This document shows, one piece after another, positions 6,457-8,396 of a stretch of DNA of 8,396 nt. The notes below the pieces were generated by a model. It was not told the origin of the DNA. It worked only from the letters and a program-made list of their open reading frames with translations, and ran no database searches. The position numbers and the translations under genes were made by a program. The first letter of the stretch is position 1. Every line of letters begins with the position of its first letter. Origin of the DNA: Acidobacteriota bacterium. Its GTDB lineage: Bacteria; Acidobacteriota; Blastocatellia; Pyrinomonadales; Pyrinomonadaceae. The DNA lies in NCBI GenBank assembly GCA_003222835.1, contig QHXE01000075.1, positions 1 to 8,396 of the forward strand. Direction: 5' to 3'.

Positions 6457-7407
6457 TCAAGGTGTGACATTTTGCTCAGCCTGAGCGTCCTGATTAGGTT
6501 CAATCGTCAGACGAAGTGGCTTCGAGACATCCTTCTCCAAGTCCGTCCGCGAGTATAAACGAATACCACTCGGAAACCAAGTATTAGTTAATTCTTCTAA
6601 ACTAACGGCCGCGATGTCCCAGGTTACCACTTGATCGATTTCCTTTTGCGCCCCGTTCGTCGTGAGGATGTTGAGCCCAATCCCGGCCTTCGCGGCAATC
6701 TCTTCTAAAACATCAGTCAGAAACTGCTTGTGCACATGAAGCGTAAAGAGTCCGTCGCTGTATGCAACTTGCAGATCCTTCTTTCGAATCTCAAGCGCCA
6801 CCTTCTCTTCATCTTCTGTCGCATAAACCATCCCTACGTACATTTGCGTACCGGGGTCCTTCATGATCCAAGGCGGAACATCGGGCGCTTTTTCGTCCGA
6901 CCCTAAAAAATAAATCGTGAGCGCCTGCTTCCTGGCCGGGTACGTCGGATCGGCGCCGCCGTTCATGACATAGTCGATCACCGCGTGTGGCGATAAGCGC
7001 CGAACGGCCTGTTCCAGGGGCAAATCATCGAAATTGTCTGTCAATAATTGCTGCTTGGCCTTATCAGTTACGTGGATTGGGACCTTCAACTTTAACTGAC
7101 GCCCAATCTCTGAAGCGACCTCTGAGAAAGGCGCCTTCTTCGCGTGCACTGATACAAACGGCGCGCCGAAATCCTCAACTACCTTAACCCGCCACGTCGG
7201 GTGTTTTTGCGGACTCGCCTGTGTTGTTGTTGCGGGCTTAACCGCGTCTGGTTTTGATTTGCCGGGTTGCTGATGGATGGTAACTCCACTTGCGGTAACG
7301 CCGGCAAAAATGAAAAGAGCAGAAAAAAGAACTATAGAAAGAGGGGTTTCCCAGCGGTGATTAGCCGCTGGGAAACCTGAGTTAACTCCCCGCTCGAAGG
7401 TAACCAT
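6457..7407 (-). CDS. Exported protein with two STN-like (secretin/TonB short N-terminal) modules
   Basis: The protein has 316 aa from ATG at 7407; a GGAGG lies ten bases upstream. A TTG directly before the ATG, in frame, is the alternative. Residues 1-42 look like a signal peptide: a basic start, then the hydrophobic L-S-I-V-L-F-S-A-L-F-I-F-A at 23-35 and small residues near 38-41. A Lys/Pro/Thr/Gln-rich linker runs to about 70. Residues about 84-168 have the STN pattern (V-S-V-H-A-K-K-A-P-F-S-E-V, then D-D-L-P-L-E-Q-A-V and a closing strand). A second copy with the same order lies at about 212-302 (L-H-V-H-K-Q-F-L-T-D-V-L, then A-A-V-S-L-E-E-L). STN domains form the periplasmic N-terminus of secretins and TonB receptors. 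The channel domain is absent, so a free periplasmic partner or sensor domain is more likely than a pore. The partner is unknown. Confidence 0.7.
   Translation of the reverse strand: MVTFERGVNSGFPAANHRWETPLSIVLFSALFIFAGVTASGVTIHQQPGKSKPDAVKPATTTQASPQKHPTWRVKVVEDFGAPFVSVHAKKAPFSEVASEIGRQLKLKVPIHVTDKAKQQLLTDNFDDLPLEQAVRRLSPHAVIDYVMNGGADPTYPARKQALTIYFLGSDEKAPDVPPWIMKDPGTQMYVGMVYATEDEEKVALEIRKKDLQVAYSDGLFTLHVHKQFLTDVLEEIAAKAGIGLNILTTNGAQKEIDQVVTWDIAAVSLEELTNTWFPSGIRLYSRTDLEKDVSKPLRLTIEPNQDAQAEQNVTP
7345..7377. repeat. Perfect 13-bp inverted repeat (strong hairpin) with a 7-base loop
   Basis: Arms ggtttcccagcgg (7345-7357) and ccgctgggaaacc (7365-7377) are exact reverse complements around the loop tgattag. 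They lie 30 to 62 bases inside the STN-type gene, in the signal-peptide coding region. In the direction of transcription the stem is followed by CCTCTTTCTATAGTTCTTTTTT (7344-7323 region), which is pyrimidine-rich. The structure therefore resembles a leaky terminator or attenuator, or a small palindromic repeat inserted into the gene. Confidence 0.7.
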
Positions 7408-7417
7408 CAAAGGAATT

Positions 7418-7422
7418 CCTCC
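7418..7422 (-). promoter_or_regulatory. Shine-Dalgarno of the STN-type gene
   Basis: GGAGG on the minus strand, ten bases before ATG at 7407 and seven before the TTG at 7410. It sits in the 26-base gap after the upstream gene. It supports a start upstream of the hairpin, so the hairpin is translated. Confidence 0.65.
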
Positions 7423-7433
7423 AGTCGAACCCC

Positions 7434-8396
7434 TTATGGTATCGGTGTCGGGCCCGAAATCTCACGCCCGATGGTGATCTTCAATCGTCCGGACTTCACT
7501 ACGCCAAACTTGAAGCCGAGGCGAAGGGTACCGCTGGTGCCGATAAGGCTCAGAGCATTGAACGAGCCTGTCTGGGCAGCATTTGCCCCGCTACCGACAC
7601 CTGGGAAAGGCCCGCCGAGCGGCCAGAGGTTATTCGTCGTGCCTCCGGCAGTCGTGGCGTTCAGGACCAAACTGCTGTCACTGCCACCACCGAATGGCTG
7701 ATGCTCGGATACTGCACCTGCCGGCGGCGCAGGATTACAACCCGGGTTTGTACAAGCGATTGGCGCCGGCGTTGAGCCTGGCAGTGGATTACCAGCGGAC
7801 ACGGTAGTGTCCTCTAGCACGGTTCCCCAAACGCTCTGTTGCGTCAGGTTACTATCCACGACAAACTCCCCAGGCGAGTTCAAGGCCTTCAAAACTGCAC
7901 CAAAGGCGCTTCCAGCGTCGGAGCCGTCATTATTGCCGCTCCTGCCGCAGGTTGGAGTTGGCGTGGTCACCGGAATACCGGCCCCCTCAGTGAAGTGGTT
8001 CGGACCACGCAGGTTCCGCGCTTCTTGTGAGCCGGCGATCGTGGTTTGCCCGAAAGCCGGAGCACTTCCTTGCGCGCCGTAGCTCTGGCCGCCGCACGGC
8101 AGCAAGGCGTCGTTGATTCGGAAGCGACCACCCGCAACCGCAACGCCGCTAAGGTTGGTCACCCTGAATCTCAGGATTAGCACTCCCAGTGGATCGTTGG
8201 CGGCGCCGAAAACGCTGGCGTCTTGCGAGTACCGGCGTTCGGCATTCGCAAAGCCCGCGCAAGTAAGCAGGCTGGGGCAATTCGGATCGAACACCCGCAA
8301 AGAAACCAGGGTGTTTCCGATAATCGGTGCCGAGCCCGCACCATCATAGGCAGCAATCCCACCAGGACGAGCCGCCGTGCAACCGGTCCCATCGAG
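7434..8396 (-). CDS. C-terminal part of a probable large exported beta-rich protein, function unknown
   Basis: The frame is open from the right edge of the window, with no start codon that looks genuine inside it. The first 32 codons from the edge continue smoothly into the rest, so this is a fragment: 320 C-terminal residues ending in TAA at 7434. I do not recognise the family. The sequence is rich in Gly, Ser, Thr, Ala, Pro and Asn and has few Lys. Predicted beta-strand stretches include V-L-I-L-R-F-R-V-T-N at 72-81 and L-R-L-G-F-K-F-G-V-V at 291-300. Seven Cys lie at 6, 40, 46, 101, 150, 215 and 220 and might form disulfides in an exported protein. No membrane anchor, LPXTG or PEP-CTERM-like tail is visible at the end (R-E-I-S-G-P-T-P-I-P). 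A secreted or surface protein is the best inference. It lies 26 bases upstream of the STN-type gene and is probably co-transcribed. Confidence 0.7.
   Translation of the reverse strand, partial: LDGTGCTAARPGGIAAYDGAGSAPIIGNTLVSLRVFDPNCPSLLTCAGFANAERRYSQDASVFGAANDPLGVLILRFRVTNLSGVAVAGGRFRINDALLPCGGQSYGAQGSAPAFGQTTIAGSQEARNLRGPNHFTEGAGIPVTTPTPTCGRSGNNDGSDAGSAFGAVLKALNSPGEFVVDSNLTQQSVWGTVLEDTTVSAGNPLPGSTPAPIACTNPGCNPAPPAGAVSEHQPFGGGSDSSLVLNATTAGGTTNNLWPLGGPFPGVGSGANAAQTGSFNALSLIGTSGTLRLGFKFGVVKSGRLKITIGREISGPTPIP

Noticed and set aside
6457..7407. Full type II/IV secretin
   Set aside because: Only STN-like modules are present; the protein ends before any secretin channel domain.
7312..7446. True terminator between the right-edge gene and the STN gene, with the STN gene starting after it
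   Set aside because: A good Shine-Dalgarno and ATG lie upstream of the hairpin and no ATG, GTG or TTG start exists between hairpin and signal-peptide core. The stem is therefore most likely translated; partial attenuation remains possible.
7434..7460. Shared E-I-S-G-P string between the right-edge protein C-terminus and the small peptide
   Set aside because: Five residues in different contexts, with no similarity on either side; most likely chance.
8298..8300. TTG as the start of the right-edge gene
   Set aside because: The frame continues open for 32 more codons to the window edge with the same composition, and no ribosome-binding site precedes this TTG.

Overview
All eight genes in this window lie on the minus strand and read from right to left, so the high-coordinate end is upstream. 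Most junctions are tight: 26, about 16, 51, 7, 19 and 24 bases, then 107 bases before the last gene. This looks like one long transcription unit, possibly with a break at the 107-base gap. No rRNA, tRNA, CRISPR array, transposase or phage gene was recognised. Several starts appear to be TTG or GTG. The protein types (many GT-C glycosyltransferases, a secretin-type STN protein, an HprK-like kinase beside a small peptide, a JmjC/cupin oxygenase) and the moderate G+C suggest a Gram-negative, envelope-rich environmental bacterium. Acidobacteriota (Blastocatellia-like) is my best guess, but this is an inference from style and not from a marker gene.

Layout in transcription order. (1) 8396-7434: the C-terminal part of a large, Gly/Ser/Thr/Pro-rich, cysteine-containing protein, probably exported. 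(2) 7407-6457: an exported protein with two STN-like modules and no secretin channel; a perfect 13-bp inverted repeat lies inside its signal-peptide coding region. (3) 6440-6261: a 59-aa peptide with a charged N-terminal part, an F-V-E-P-E-I motif and a Gly/Thr/Asp/Pro tail, ended by three tandem in-frame TAA codons. (4) 6209-5169: an HPr-kinase-like P-loop protein. (5) 5161-3368: a multispanning GT-C type glycosyltransferase. (6) 3348-2122: a JmjC/cupin_4 Fe(II)/2-oxoglutarate oxygenase of the ribosomal oxygenase type. (7) 2097-409: a GT39/ArnT-like membrane glycosyltransferase. (8) 301-1: the N-terminal part of a third GT-C enzyme, running off the left edge.

The most interesting reading is a small peptide encoded directly upstream of an HprK-like kinase, a 2OG oxygenase and several lipid-linked-sugar glycosyltransferases. 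That resembles a ribosomally made, post-translationally modified peptide (RiPP) locus or an envelope glycan/peptide system. The peptide does not fit the classical lasso rules, and no lasso B or C enzyme, RRE/PqqD protein or dedicated exporter is visible. The link is therefore a hypothesis based on gene order. The conservative alternative is an envelope glycoconjugate operon with a co-transcribed short protein.
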